Translations under genes and position numbers: made by a program
The notes under the pieces: generated by a model
Told to the model about the DNA's origin: nothing
What the model saw: only the letters and a program-made list of their open reading frames with translations
Databases searched by the model: none
Part shown: positions 25,201 to 37,200 of the stretch, in pieces
Numbering within the stretch: position 1 is the stretch's first letter
Layout of the letters: each line of letters starts with the position of its first letter
NCBI RefSeq assembly: GCF_033115175.1
Contig: NC_084827.1
Location: 121,427,701-121,491,700, forward strand
Source of the DNA: Lepus europaeus
Taxonomy: Eukaryota; Chordata; Mammalia; Lagomorpha; Leporidae
DNA length: 64,000 nucleotides
Direction of reading: 5' to 3'

Positions 25201-28200
25201 GGGCAGAAGTTGGGTGCCCAGGAAAACCACCATTCTGTTGCTGGCCGAGTCTGTGATAGGTGTGTACCCCAGTTGCTGAATAAATATCAGTTAAGTGAAT
25301 GATCACAGTTTGTAGCGTTCTGGCCTAACATTACATCAGCAAAAAAGAGAAGAAATGGGAGAATCTGTGTCCTTACCACAGAGTTTGTGGCTTCTGTCTG
25401 AAAGACCAGAAGTCATTTAGTTCTTTCTCACTGTGTGCAAGGGAGTTTGCTCTGGTAACATACTTTATGAAAGAAGAGAAGGTTGCGTTGCAGAATTAGA
25501 GAGCTGTAGGTGGCACCCAAGAGGTCATTTATTCAACCCACTCTTTAGAAACTGGAAATGTAGAGATTTGTTGAAATGAAGATTTGTCTCAGGTTATCCG
25601 ACTAAAAGATGAAAGAGCTGGGGCTAGAACTCTTATTTTCTGTTGCTTTGTCCATCACAGATTGAGTATCCCTAATCTGAAATCCAAAATGCCCTAAACT
25701 CCAGAAATTTTTGAGTGCTTACATGGTACCACAAGTGGAAAATTTCACTTGACTTCACATGATGGGTTACATCAAAATGCGTACATACTAAACATACTGT
25801 GGGGCTGGCATTATGGCATAGCAAGTTAAACCACCACCTGCGATGCCAGCATTCCGTATGGGTGCTAGTTCAAATCCTGGCTATTCTACTTCCAATCTAG
25901 CTCCCTGTTAATGTGCCTGGGAAAGCAGCAGAAAGCCCCTGCACCCACATGGGAGACCCGGATGAAGCTCCTGGCCCAACCCCTGGACGCTATTGTGTCC
26001 ATTTGGGGAGTGAACTCATGAATGGAAGATCCTTCTTTCTCTATCCCCCTCTCTGTGTCACTCTGCCTTTCAGATAAAAATAAAATTAAATAAATCTTTA
26101 AAAAAATCATAAAAATTACCTTTAGACCATGTGTGTAAGATATATAAGGGTACTTCCAAAAGGCCATGGAAAATGGAATGAATGGTAAGTTGTTTTTTTT
26201 TTTGTTTTGGTACAGAATTTTGAAATTCACAAATAGTTTTCTCATCTATTTTCTATGAACTTTTAAATGACCCCTCGTAGATGAAACTTAAATGGATTTT
26301 ATGTTGAGACTTGAAGCCTATCCCTAAGATACTTCATTGTGTATATACAAGTATTCTAAAATCAGAAGACTCCAGAACACTTCTGGGTCTAGGCATTTCA
26401 GATCAGAGATACTCAGTCTGTACCTCATAACCCCAACTCTGTTCCTTTTGAGAAAAAAAGAGGCAGTTACGTTGTACTCTGTGTCGGGCTGTTATTGCAA
26501 ATGGTGTTGTGGATTGCTAATGAGAAAACTATGAGCCAGAATAAAGGTGTTAACTCCTGTATTTGTTCTGATCTAGAGATTTCTCTAGAAATTTCCAATA
26601 AAATGGAAATTGATGCAAGATCATTTTGGGCAGCCTTTATCATTAAAAATGGCATTGTCATATTGTTATTTGAGAGCCATGAATTAATGTGTATGGCATT
26701 TTTTTTAAGATTTTATTTATTTATTTATTTGAGAGGGAGAGACAGAGAGAAGGGTCTTCCTTCTGGTGTTTCACTCCCCAGATGGCCACAATGGCCGGAG
26801 CTGTGCTGATCTGAAGCCAGGAGCCAGGAGCTTCTTCCGGGTCTCCCACGTGGGTGCAGGGGCCTAAGCACTTGGGCCATCTTCTGTTGCTTTTTCAGGA
26901 CATAACAAAGAGCTGGATTGGAAAAGGAGCAGCAGGGACTAGAACTGGCGCCCATTTGGGATGCTGGTGTTGCAGGTGGAGGATTAACCTACTGCTCCAC
27001 AGCACTGGTCCCAGGTGTTTTTTCTTTTAGCAACATTTATTTGAAAGGCAGAGTGGCAGAGAGCCATAGAGACAGAGAGATTGAAATCAGTCTTCCATCT
27101 ACTGGTTCACTCCACAAATGGCTGCAATGACTGGGGCTGGGTCAGGCTGAAACCAGGAGCCAAGATCTCCATTCTGGTCTCCCAGGTGGGTTACAAGGGC
27201 CCAAGGAGTTTGGCCATCCTTCCAGTAGGAAGCTGGATCAGAAGCAAAGCTGTCAGGACTCAAAGTGGCACTCCAGTAGGGAGGGGATGCCAGCATCACA
27301 AGTGGCTGCATAAACCTCTGTGCTACAAGCAGTGGCCTCTGTAAGGCAGGTTTTATAATTACAGTGTTCTATGTGGTAAATGTAATTTCTCATCATCCTT
27401 TGTTATTTCTGCCCTTTGTAGGTTGGCAGCCTCGTTGGTTTGTTTTAGATAATGGAATCCTATCCTACTATGATTCACAAGATGATGTTTGCAAAGGGAG
27501 CAAAGGAAGTATAAAGATGGCAGTTTGTGAAATTAAAGGTAAGTGAGTTTATAGAATTAGAGGACTTTGAAGTTAGGTAGTAAAGGTTCTTCATCATACT
27601 CCAAACAAGATGAAAAAAAAAGCATTGTTAAGCACAAGGGATCTTCTAATACTATTTATTTTCTTATCAATAAGGAATGGCATTTGGCATTGTTAAACAT
27701 GGTTTTTTTTTTTTTTTTATTTTTTTATTTTTGACAGGCAGAGTGGATAGTGAGAGAGAGAGACAGAGAGAAAGGTCTTCCTTTTTGCCGTTGGTTCACC
27801 CTCCAATGGCCGCTGCGGCCGGCACATTGTGCTGATCCGAAGCCAGGAGCCAGGCGCTTCTCCTGGTCTCCCATGCGGGTGCAGGGCCCAAGGACTTGGG
27901 CCATCCTCCACTGCACTCCCGGGCCATAGCAGAGAGCTGGCCTGGAAGAGGGGCAACCGGGATAGAATCCGGCGCCCCAACCGGGACTAGAACCCGGTGT
28001 GCCGGCGCCGCAAGGTGGAGGATTAGCCTGTTAAGCCACGGCGCCGGCCTAAACATGGTTTTTGATAATTTTCCCTGTATCAATTGATTGAAATTCAGAA
28101 TGCTTCCTCTGCCGTTCCTGCTTGGATTCAACAGCTTCTTGTAGATGCCACTTTAGTGCCCATATTCAGTCTACAAGCATCCTATTTCATTCTTCTTATA

Positions 28201-31200
28201 GAAATGTAGATTGGAGGCCGGCGCCGTGGCTCAGTAGGCTAATCCTCTGCCTTGCAGCGCTGGCACACCGGGTTCTAGTCCCGGTCGGGGCACCGATCCT
28301 GTCCCGGTTGCCCCTCTTCCAGGCCAGCTCTCTGCTGTGGCCAGGGAGTGCAGTGGAGGATGGCCCAAGTGCTTGGGCCCTGCACCCCATGGGAGACCAG
28401 GAGAAGCACCTGGCTCCTGCCATCGGAACAGCGCAGTGCGCCGGCTGCAGCGCGCCTACCGCGGCGGCCATTGGAGGGTGAACCAATGGCAAAAAGGAAG
28501 ACCTTTCTCTCTGTCTCCCTCTACTGTCCACTCTGCCTGTCAAAAAAAAAAAAAAAAAAGAAAGAAATGTAGATTGGAAGCCAAGCTATAAAGCCAGGTC
28601 CTTAGGGTTTTGAGGAAGTTTGAAGTCAGAGTCATAAACTCTGGTTCTTTCCAAGTTAGAGATAATCTCTTATAGATGATAGAGATCATTTCCTTTTTTT
28701 TTTTTTTTCCGAAAAGGGAGAAATAAAGCAATTTAGATCATGCTGTAATTTTGATGAAGGTTTCATGGTCAGTTGATTTCTATGTGTGATTGGAGTGTGT
28801 GGGGTGGATGTAGGTAGAAGGAAATCAGATAAAATAGTAATGCAAAATATTGAATTCTTCTTCAAAGACAATCAAATATGAAAATAGAGCAAATAAAAGA
28901 ATAAATGTTAAACTCCTTCCAAGTCTTCTTTCTTCTTTTTTTCACTTGAGTTTTCCAAGTCTCATTTCTTCTGTTTAAGTTGAATACTCATCCATCATAA
29001 AGGGTAGCTCTTGACATGGTGATCCCTTGCGTGTAACTACCAAATACTTCAGTTATCTCACTGTTTCACACATTTTAAAATGTAGATTAAATCAGCAGCT
29101 AATTCATTGGGTTACATTTTTCAGGGCTGAATTACTGCTTTCGTATGATTTTGTGGTAGCCCTTAGTAAGATTTAGCCATAGAGACAAAAGAGAGTTTCT
29201 GCTTTGGGTGCATATTCTTTCTTTATTTCTTTTTTTCCCAAGGAAACCATTTATTTAATGAATACAAATTTCATAAGTGCAACTTTAGGAATATAATGAT
29301 TCTTCCCATCAGAACCGCCCTCCCACCCCCACTCTCACCCCACCTCCTCCTCCCTCTCCCATTCCCAATCCCATTCTCCATTAGGAAAAAAAAAAAAAAA
29401 CAAAACTGTTCCTCAGCAGTCAAAACAAGGGCTGTTCAAATCATTGCTTCTCAAAGTGTCAATTTCACTTCTATAGATTTCCTTTTAGGTGCTCTATTAG
29501 TTACCACAGGTCAGAGAGAAGATATTGTATTTATCCCTTTGGGACTGGCTTATTTCACTAAGTATAAAGTTTTCCAGATTCATCCATTTTGTTGCAAATG
29601 ACTAGATTTCATTTTTTTTTTTTACCACTTTGTAGTATTCCATAGAGTACATATTCTGTAATTTCTTTATCCAGTATTAAGTTGATGGGCATTTAGGTTG
29701 ATTCCATGTCTTAACTATTATGAATTGAGCTGCAATAAACATGGGAGTGTACATAACTCTTTTCTTTGCTGATTTCATTTCCCTTGTGTAGATTCCCAGG
29801 AGTGGGATGGCTGGGTAGTTCTACATTCAGATTTCTGAGGTATCTCCATACTGTCTTCCATAGTGGCTTTACTAGCTTACATTCCCACCAACAGTGGATT
29901 AGGGTACCTTTATCTTCATATCCTTGCCAGCATTTGTTGTTTGGTGATTTCTGTATGAAAGCCATTCTAACTGGGTTGAGGTAAAATCTCATTATGGTTT
30001 TGACTACCTGACAGGTAGTGATCTTGAACATTTTTTCATTTGTCTGTTGGCCATTTGGATTTTCTCTTTTTTTTTTTTTTTTTTTTTTGACAGGCAGAGT
30101 GGACAGTGAGAGAGAGACAGAGAGAAAGGTCTTCCTTTTGCCGTTGGTTCACCCTCCAATGGCCGCCGCGGTAGGCGCGCTGCGGCCGGCGCACCGCGCT
30201 GTTCCGATGGCAGGAGCCAGGTGCTTCTCCTGGTCTCCCATGGGGTGCAGGACCCAAGCACTTGGGCCATCCTCCACTGCACTCCCTAGCCACAGCAGAG
30301 AGCTGGCCTGGAAGAGGGGCAACCGGGACAGGATCGGTGCCCCGACCGGGACTAGAACCCGGTGTGCCGGCGCCGCAAGGCGGAGGATTAGCCTGTTGAG
30401 CCACGGCGCCGGCCGGATTTTCTCTTTTGAAAAATGTCTATTTAAGTCCTTTGCCCATTTCTTAACTGGGTTGTTTGTTTTGTTGTTGTGGAGTTTCATA
30501 AGCTCTTTATATATTCTGGTTATTAATCCTTTATACCTTGTATAGTTTACATATCTTTTCTCCCATTCTTTTGGTTGTTTCTTCACTTTCCTGAGTGTTT
30601 CTTTTGCAGTACAGAAGCTTCTCAACTTGATGTAATCCCATCTGTTGATTTTGGCTTTGATTGCCTGTGCCTCTGGGGTCTTTTCCAAGAACTCTTTGCC
30701 TGTGCCAATGTCTTGCAGGGTTTCCCCAATGTTCTCTAGTAATTTGATGATATCAACTTGTAGATTTAGGTCTTTAATCCATTTTGATGGGTTTTCATGT
30801 AAAATAAGCATATTCTTTAGTTACACATCTGGATCCTTAACCTTCATCTCAGATTTGATAGGACTGGAGTGCCGATTTTTTTGTTGTTGGCTACAATGAC
30901 TGGGGCTGGGTGAAGCTAAAGCTGAGAGCCAGGAGCTTCTTCTGTGTTTCCCATGTTGGTAGCAGGGGTCCAAGTGCTTCTGTCATGTTCCACTGCTTTC
31001 CCAGGTGCATTAGCAGAGGGTTGGATCAGAAGTGGAGCAGCCAGAACTTGACCCAGTGCCTATATTGGATGTGCTTGTGTTGCAGGCAGTAGCTTAAGCT
31101 GCTACACCACGACACCTGCCCCATACAGCAGCACTTTTTTTTACACCAGTGATTTCCAACTTGGGATAGATCCATGCCATGGGGAGCTTTTTTCGAAACT

Positions 31201-34200
31201 ACATATGAGTGCAAGGTGATTAAATCATGCCCCCTTCAGTTGAAAATTCCTACTGTTCTAATGGAGAAGAGTCAAGACATAGCTTGTTCAGCCTCGTTGA
31301 AGGGGTACAATTTTTTTTTCTTAACATACTGAAATGTGTACTTGTAAGGTTTGGCTTTCTCTGTGTACATTTTTGGGGTTTGTGTAAGTCTTTCAACTAC
31401 ACTATCATCACCTATAACATTACAAAACTCTTTTGGAATTGTCTTATGACCCAGTGAACTAGTTTGTATAAGGCATAGTTTATAAATCACATACACACAA
31501 AAGAACAGAATCAAAGCATTAGTTTTTATTTTTTCTTAAAGTGGTGGTTTTATTTCATTTTATCCCCAAATTTATTTCAAATGTGTTTTGGTCAGAATTA
31601 AAAATTCCATTCAAAATTCAAAGGTTTGTGAACCTTGAGGCTATTTAAAAGATATGTAAAAGTCTGGGGTCCGTGCTGTGGCGCAGTGGGTTAACACTCT
31701 GGGTTAACATATGCAGTGGGTTAACATATGCAAGCCATATGGCCTGCAGCATTGGCATCCCATATAGGTGCCGGTTCAAGACCTGGTTGCTCCACTTCTG
31801 ATCCAGCTTTCTGCTATGGCTTGGGAAAGCTGTGAAAGATGGCCCAACTCCTTGGGCCCCTGCACCTGCATGGGAGACCCGGAAGAAGCTCCTGGCTCCT
31901 GGCTTCGAATTGGTGCAGCTCCAGCCATTGCTGCCAATTGGGGAGTGAACCATCAGATGGAAGACCTCTCTCTCTCTCTCTCTCTCTCTGCCTCTCCTCT
32001 CTATGTGTAACTCTGACTTTCAAATAAATAAATAAATAAATTAAAAAAAAAAGATATGTAAATGTCTACTGTGGAATCCTAAGGCAATTCCATAGTGGTC
32101 CCAAGCCACGGCAGCATCTTTTGTTGTTAATTTGTTTAATATTTTATTAAAGCATAATATACAGAAAATGACATGAATCTTTTATTTTTTAGAGATCCAT
32201 TTATTTAAAATGAAGAGTGACAGAGAGGGTCCAGAGAGAGAGAGAGAGAGAGATTTTTAATGTATTGGTTCAGTGCCTGAATGCCTGTACCAGCAAGGGC
32301 TGGGCCAAGCAAAACCAGGAGCCAGGAACTACATCCACGTCTCCCACATGAGTGGCAGAAACAAGTGCTTGGGACTTCATTGGCTGCCTCACAAGCACAT
32401 GAGCAGGAAGTTCCAGCTTTGGGCCCAGCCCTGGCCATTTGGACATTTGAGATGTGAACCAGTAGAAGGGATCCCTCTATCTCTGTCTCTCTTTCTGCCT
32501 CTCAAAAAAAAATATATATATGTATATATAATTTTTCCCCACATGGATATCCAGTTGACTGAGCATATTTATTGAAAATAGCAACTTTCCCCTACTGCAC
32601 TGTGATAAGTCCCGGCTCCACTTTCAAATCCAGCTTCCTGCTGATGTACAGCAGGGAGTACTTTCTTAATATAAGAGTACTTTCTTAAATAAGAGTATTT
32701 TCTTATTTATTTTTTTAAGATTTGTTTGCTTATTTGATGCCCTGGGAGGCAGCAGGTGATGGCTCAAGTAATTGGTTCCCTGCGACCCACATAGAAGACC
32801 TAGATTGAGTTCCAGGTTCCCGACTGTGACTTGGCCCAGCCTTGGCTGCTGCTAGCACTTAGGAATGAATCAACAGATGGAAGGTCTCTCTGTGTCTGTT
32901 GTCTTTGCTTATCAAGTAAAAATAATAAATAAAATTTTAAAAGCATGTCAAATTTAAAAAGTAAACACTCCTTTTTTCTCCCTTTGTTTTTCTGTCTACC
33001 CACACTGCTATGAGCTAAGTAGTTGTTTTATTAATGCCAGTAATATAACACAAACTTCATCTTACATCAAAGACTTGTGATTGACAGCACAATTTTTGAT
33101 CAGCTCTCTTGTCAGTGTTTTAAGAGTTTGTGTTGGAGTGGAGGTGTAAGGATGGAAAAGGATATGCCTTTGAGGTTATTATGATCCACCTCATAATTCC
33201 AGGCATATCATAGAGCAAATATTCTTTTTTTTAAAATCTTTTATTTAATGAATATAAATTTCCAAAGTACAGCTTATGGATTACAATGGCTTTCCCTCCC
33301 ATAACTTCCCTCCCACCCGCAACCCTCCCCTTTCCTGCTCGCTCTCCCCTTCCATTCACATCAAGATTCATTTTCAATTCTCTTTATATACAGAAAATCA
33401 GTTTAGTATATATAAAGATTTCAACAGTTTGCCCTCACATAGCAACACAAAGTGAAAAAATACTGTTGGAGTACTAGTTATAGCATTAAATAACAGTGTA
33501 CAGCACATTAATGACAGAGATCCTACATGATATTTTTTAAAAAAATTGATTAATTTTCTATGTAATTTCCAATTTAACACCAAGTTTTTTTTGTTTTTTG
33601 TTTTTTTTTTTTCATTAGCAAGTATTCTAATGGAAGGGGCCACTCTTTCTATACACCAGGCACCATCTCAGGCTTGAGGGATATCAAAACATAGACTGTT
33701 CTCAAAGAAATCAGTAAGAAAGTTCTGTGATATGTGTGGCATTTATTGCATGTGTATTTAAGGTTGTATAGGTGGCCCCAAGTGGACAGGACAATTTAAA
33801 TCTTTAGGAAAAATTCTTGGGGCTGGAGCTGTGGAGTAGCAGATAAAGCTGCGGCCTGCAGCACTGGCATCCCATATGGGCACTGATTTGAGCCCCGACT
33901 GCTTGCTCCACTTCTGATCCAGCTCTTCACTTCTCAGTTGTTAATTTGTTCCTATTTTCCTTTGTCGGCGGTTACTGCTTTGTTACCCTGGGTCCCTGTG
34001 AGAATGGTGGTTTTGAGGGTGTAGCTGGGTGGTGACCCCTTTGGGGGTTGTGCTGCCTGCATCATGAATCATAGTTGTTTTAGGTGTCTGAAGCACCTGG
34101 AACTGTGTAGAGGAGATGATTTGAGTCTGCCCAAATTCCATAAGCCTGTAACCGTGTTTCCCCTTTGTCTATCACTGTAGTCCATTCAGCAGACAACACG

Positions 34201-37200
34201 AGAATGGAATTAATCATTCCAGGAGAGCAGCATTTCTACATGAAGGCCGTGAATGCAGCTGAGAGACAGAGGTGGCTGGTTGCTCTCGGGAGCTCCAAGG
34301 CGTGTTTGACTGATACTAGGACTAAAAAAGAAAAAGGTAACTGAAAACTTGTGGTGAGAGTGTTTCTTATTTTTTTTTTAAGATTTGTTTGCTTATTTGA
34401 AAGGCAGGGTTAGTTACAGCGAGAAAGAGACAGAGAGAGAAAGAGATCTTTGATCCACTGGTTCACTCCCCAGATGGCTATAATGACTGGGGTGGGCCAG
34501 GCTGAAGCCTAGAACCTGGAACATTATCTAGGTCTTCCACGTAGGTAGCAGGGGCCCGAGGATTTGAGCCATCTTCTGCTACTTTCCCAAGTGCTTTAGC
34601 AGGGAGCTGGGTTGGAAGTAGAGCAGCTAGGTCTTGAACCAGGGCTCATATGGGATGTCGGCGTTGCTGGTGTAACCCCTTGTGCCACAACATTGGCCCT
34701 AGAGAGTTATTCTTTCTTCTTCTTCTTTTTTTTATTTGATAGAGTTACAGAGAATGCAAAGGCAGAGAGAGAGGGAGAAAACACTTAAAAGAGATCCTTC
34801 ATCTGCTGGTTTACTTCCCAAGTGACTGAAGTGGCCAGGGGTGGGCCAGGCTGAACCCAGGAGCCAGGAGCTTCATCTGGGTCTCCCACATAAGTGCAGG
34901 GACCCAAGCACTTGTGCCATCCTCTGCTAGTTTCCCAGATGCATTAGTAAGGAGCTAGATCAGAAGTGGGACAGCCGGGATTTGAACCGGTGACCGTACA
35001 GGATGCTGGTGCTGCAGGTGGTGGCTTTATCTGCTACTCCATAGCTCCGGCCCCAAGCATTTTTCTTAACGTTTTAAATTGTCCTGTTCACTTTTAGTAA
35101 TCTATCCCAAGGAAATAATCAGAAATATAGAAAATTTATATATACAGATCTTCATCCTACTGAAAAAAATTGTATAAATAATGTGCAGATAAATTCATGT
35201 GAATTGTTTAGGGGAATTGATGCAAGGGGACCTAAAAGAAGTTTTTAGAAAGATGGAATCAAAATAAGTTTTTAAAAACAGAGGTAGGCATTTGGCCTAA
35301 TGTTTAAGATGCTGCTGGGAATGCTCACATCCCATATCTGAGTGCCTGGGTTTGAGTGCTAGCTTCACTGTTGGTTTCAGCTTCCTGCACATGGGCACCC
35401 TGGGGGGAAGCAGGGGATGGGTCGAGTAGTTGGGTCCCTGCCACACACAAGGGAAGCTTGGAATGAATTGTAGGCATTTACAGAGTGAACCAGTGGATGG
35501 AATCTCTCTGTCTCTTTTTGTTTTGCCACCTCTAATTAATTAAAAAATTGAGACTTTGTTTTGCAACACAAGCTTCATCAAGTTGAGATTCATTTCAAAA
35601 TTTATGTTCTCATTTATTTATTTGAGAGACAGAGAGAGTCACAGTGACAGCAAGAGAGAGAGAGAGTTTGCAACTGCTGGTTCACTCCTCATATGCCTGC
35701 AATGGCTGGGGGGCCAAAACTGGGAGCTGGGAAGTTAATCCGGGTCTCATCTATGGCAGAAACTCAGCTATCTGAGCCATCAGCACTGCCACTAGACTGC
35801 ATGAGGAGTAGGCTGGAATCAGGATCTGGAGCTGGAAGTCAAACCCAGATCCTCCAGTATGGATGTGGGCACCCTAAGCAGCACCTTAACTCCTAGGCCA
35901 AATGCCTGTCTTGTCAAGCAATGACGGAACCATTGAATCTCCTTGCAGAGCTGAAGGTCCTGAGAATTTAACCATGTCAGTGTCATTTTTTATTTCTTTT
36001 TTTTTTTTTTAAGATTTATTTATTTATTTGAAATTCAGAATTACACAGAGAGGAGAGACAGAGAGAGAGAGAGGTCTTCCATCTGCTGATTCACTCCCCA
36101 GTTGGCCGCAGTGGCCAGAACTGTGGCGATCCTAAGCCAGGAGCCGGGAGCTTCTTCCAGGTCTTCCACGTGGGTGCAGGGGCCCAAGGAGTTGGGCCAT
36201 CTTCTACTGCTTTCGGAGACCATAGCAGAGAGCTTGATCAGAAGTGGAGCAGCTGGGACTCGAACTGGTTTCCATATGGGATGCTGGCACTGCAGGTAGA
36301 GGCTTTATCTGATATACCACAGTGCCGGCCCCAGCAGTTTTTTTCTTTACATTGTTAACTGAAGAAAAATGAGTGCCCTTTAAAGATTTTTTTTTTTTAA
36401 GATTGATTGGGGAACAAAAATAAGAAGGAACTAAATCAGACTGTAAGGTAGGTGTCTAATGATTCTCATCAAAACTTGCAAAATTGCTCCTGATTGATTA
36501 GAGAAATGAGCAGGAGCATTACCATGGTGAAGGACTCTGATTAAGCTTACTGGGTATTTTTCTGCTAAAGCTTTGCCTTTCTTAAAATGCTCTTGTAATA
36601 ACCAGATGTTACCATTCTTTGTCCCTCCATAGAGTCAACAAGCAAAATGCCTTGAGCATCCCTAAACTGTGTTACTATGACCTGTGCTCTACCATTCCCA
36701 CTTCTTGGGAGCCATTGCTTTCACTGTATTCTGTCTTTAGGATCAGATAAAGCCATCGTTCATCTTCTGTTCTGGTTCTTTGAAAGATGCTTCAGGATCT
36801 TGATCCACTTTAATTTAACATTTCTGTTGGTAGCTCTACCCTTTTCTTTAGCTGATTGGAGCACAACAGTTTGGACACCCATCAAGCAGAAAGATTGCTC
36901 CACTTTAATTTTTCAGTCAGAATTACATACACTGAGCCAAATGATATGTCTTGGTGTTGGCTGTTACTTCTACTGTTAATTTTCAGTCTTGGGCCAGCGC
37001 CACGGCTCAATAGGCTAATCCTCCGCCTGCGGCACCGGCACACCGGGTTCTAGTCCCGGTCGGGGCGCCGGATTCTGTCCTGGTTGCCCCTCTTCCAGGC
37101 CAGCTCTCTGCTGTGGCCCAGGAGGGCCGTGGAGGATGGCCCAAGTGCTTGGGCCCTGCACCCCATGTGAGACCAGGAGAAGCACCTGGCTCCTGGCTTC

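Larger units (their letters stand above)
25655..26433. mobile_element. Tigger-type (TcMar) DNA transposon, broken by two insertions
   Basis: Left end cagattgagtatccctaatctgaaatcc (from about 25660) and right end cacttctgggtctaggcatttcagatcagagatactcagtctg (to about 26430) are inverted-repeat partners. Internal parts resume at 26106-26145 and 26277. A CSINE and a MITE-like element lie within. Subfamily (perhaps Tigger7) not verified. Confidence 0.65.

Noticed and set aside
28230..28290. tRNA-like A and B boxes (gtggctcagtagg, ggttctagtcc)
   Set aside because: They belong to the tRNA-derived head of CSINEs; no cloverleaf tRNA gene is present.
30429..30811. Possible functional reverse transcriptase
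   Set aside because: Only the ORF2 C-terminal part remains, with stops and a SINE inside; no catalytic region is present.
31140..31210. MER5/MER20-like DNA transposon phrase
   Set aside because: Too short and diverged to claim without a profile search.
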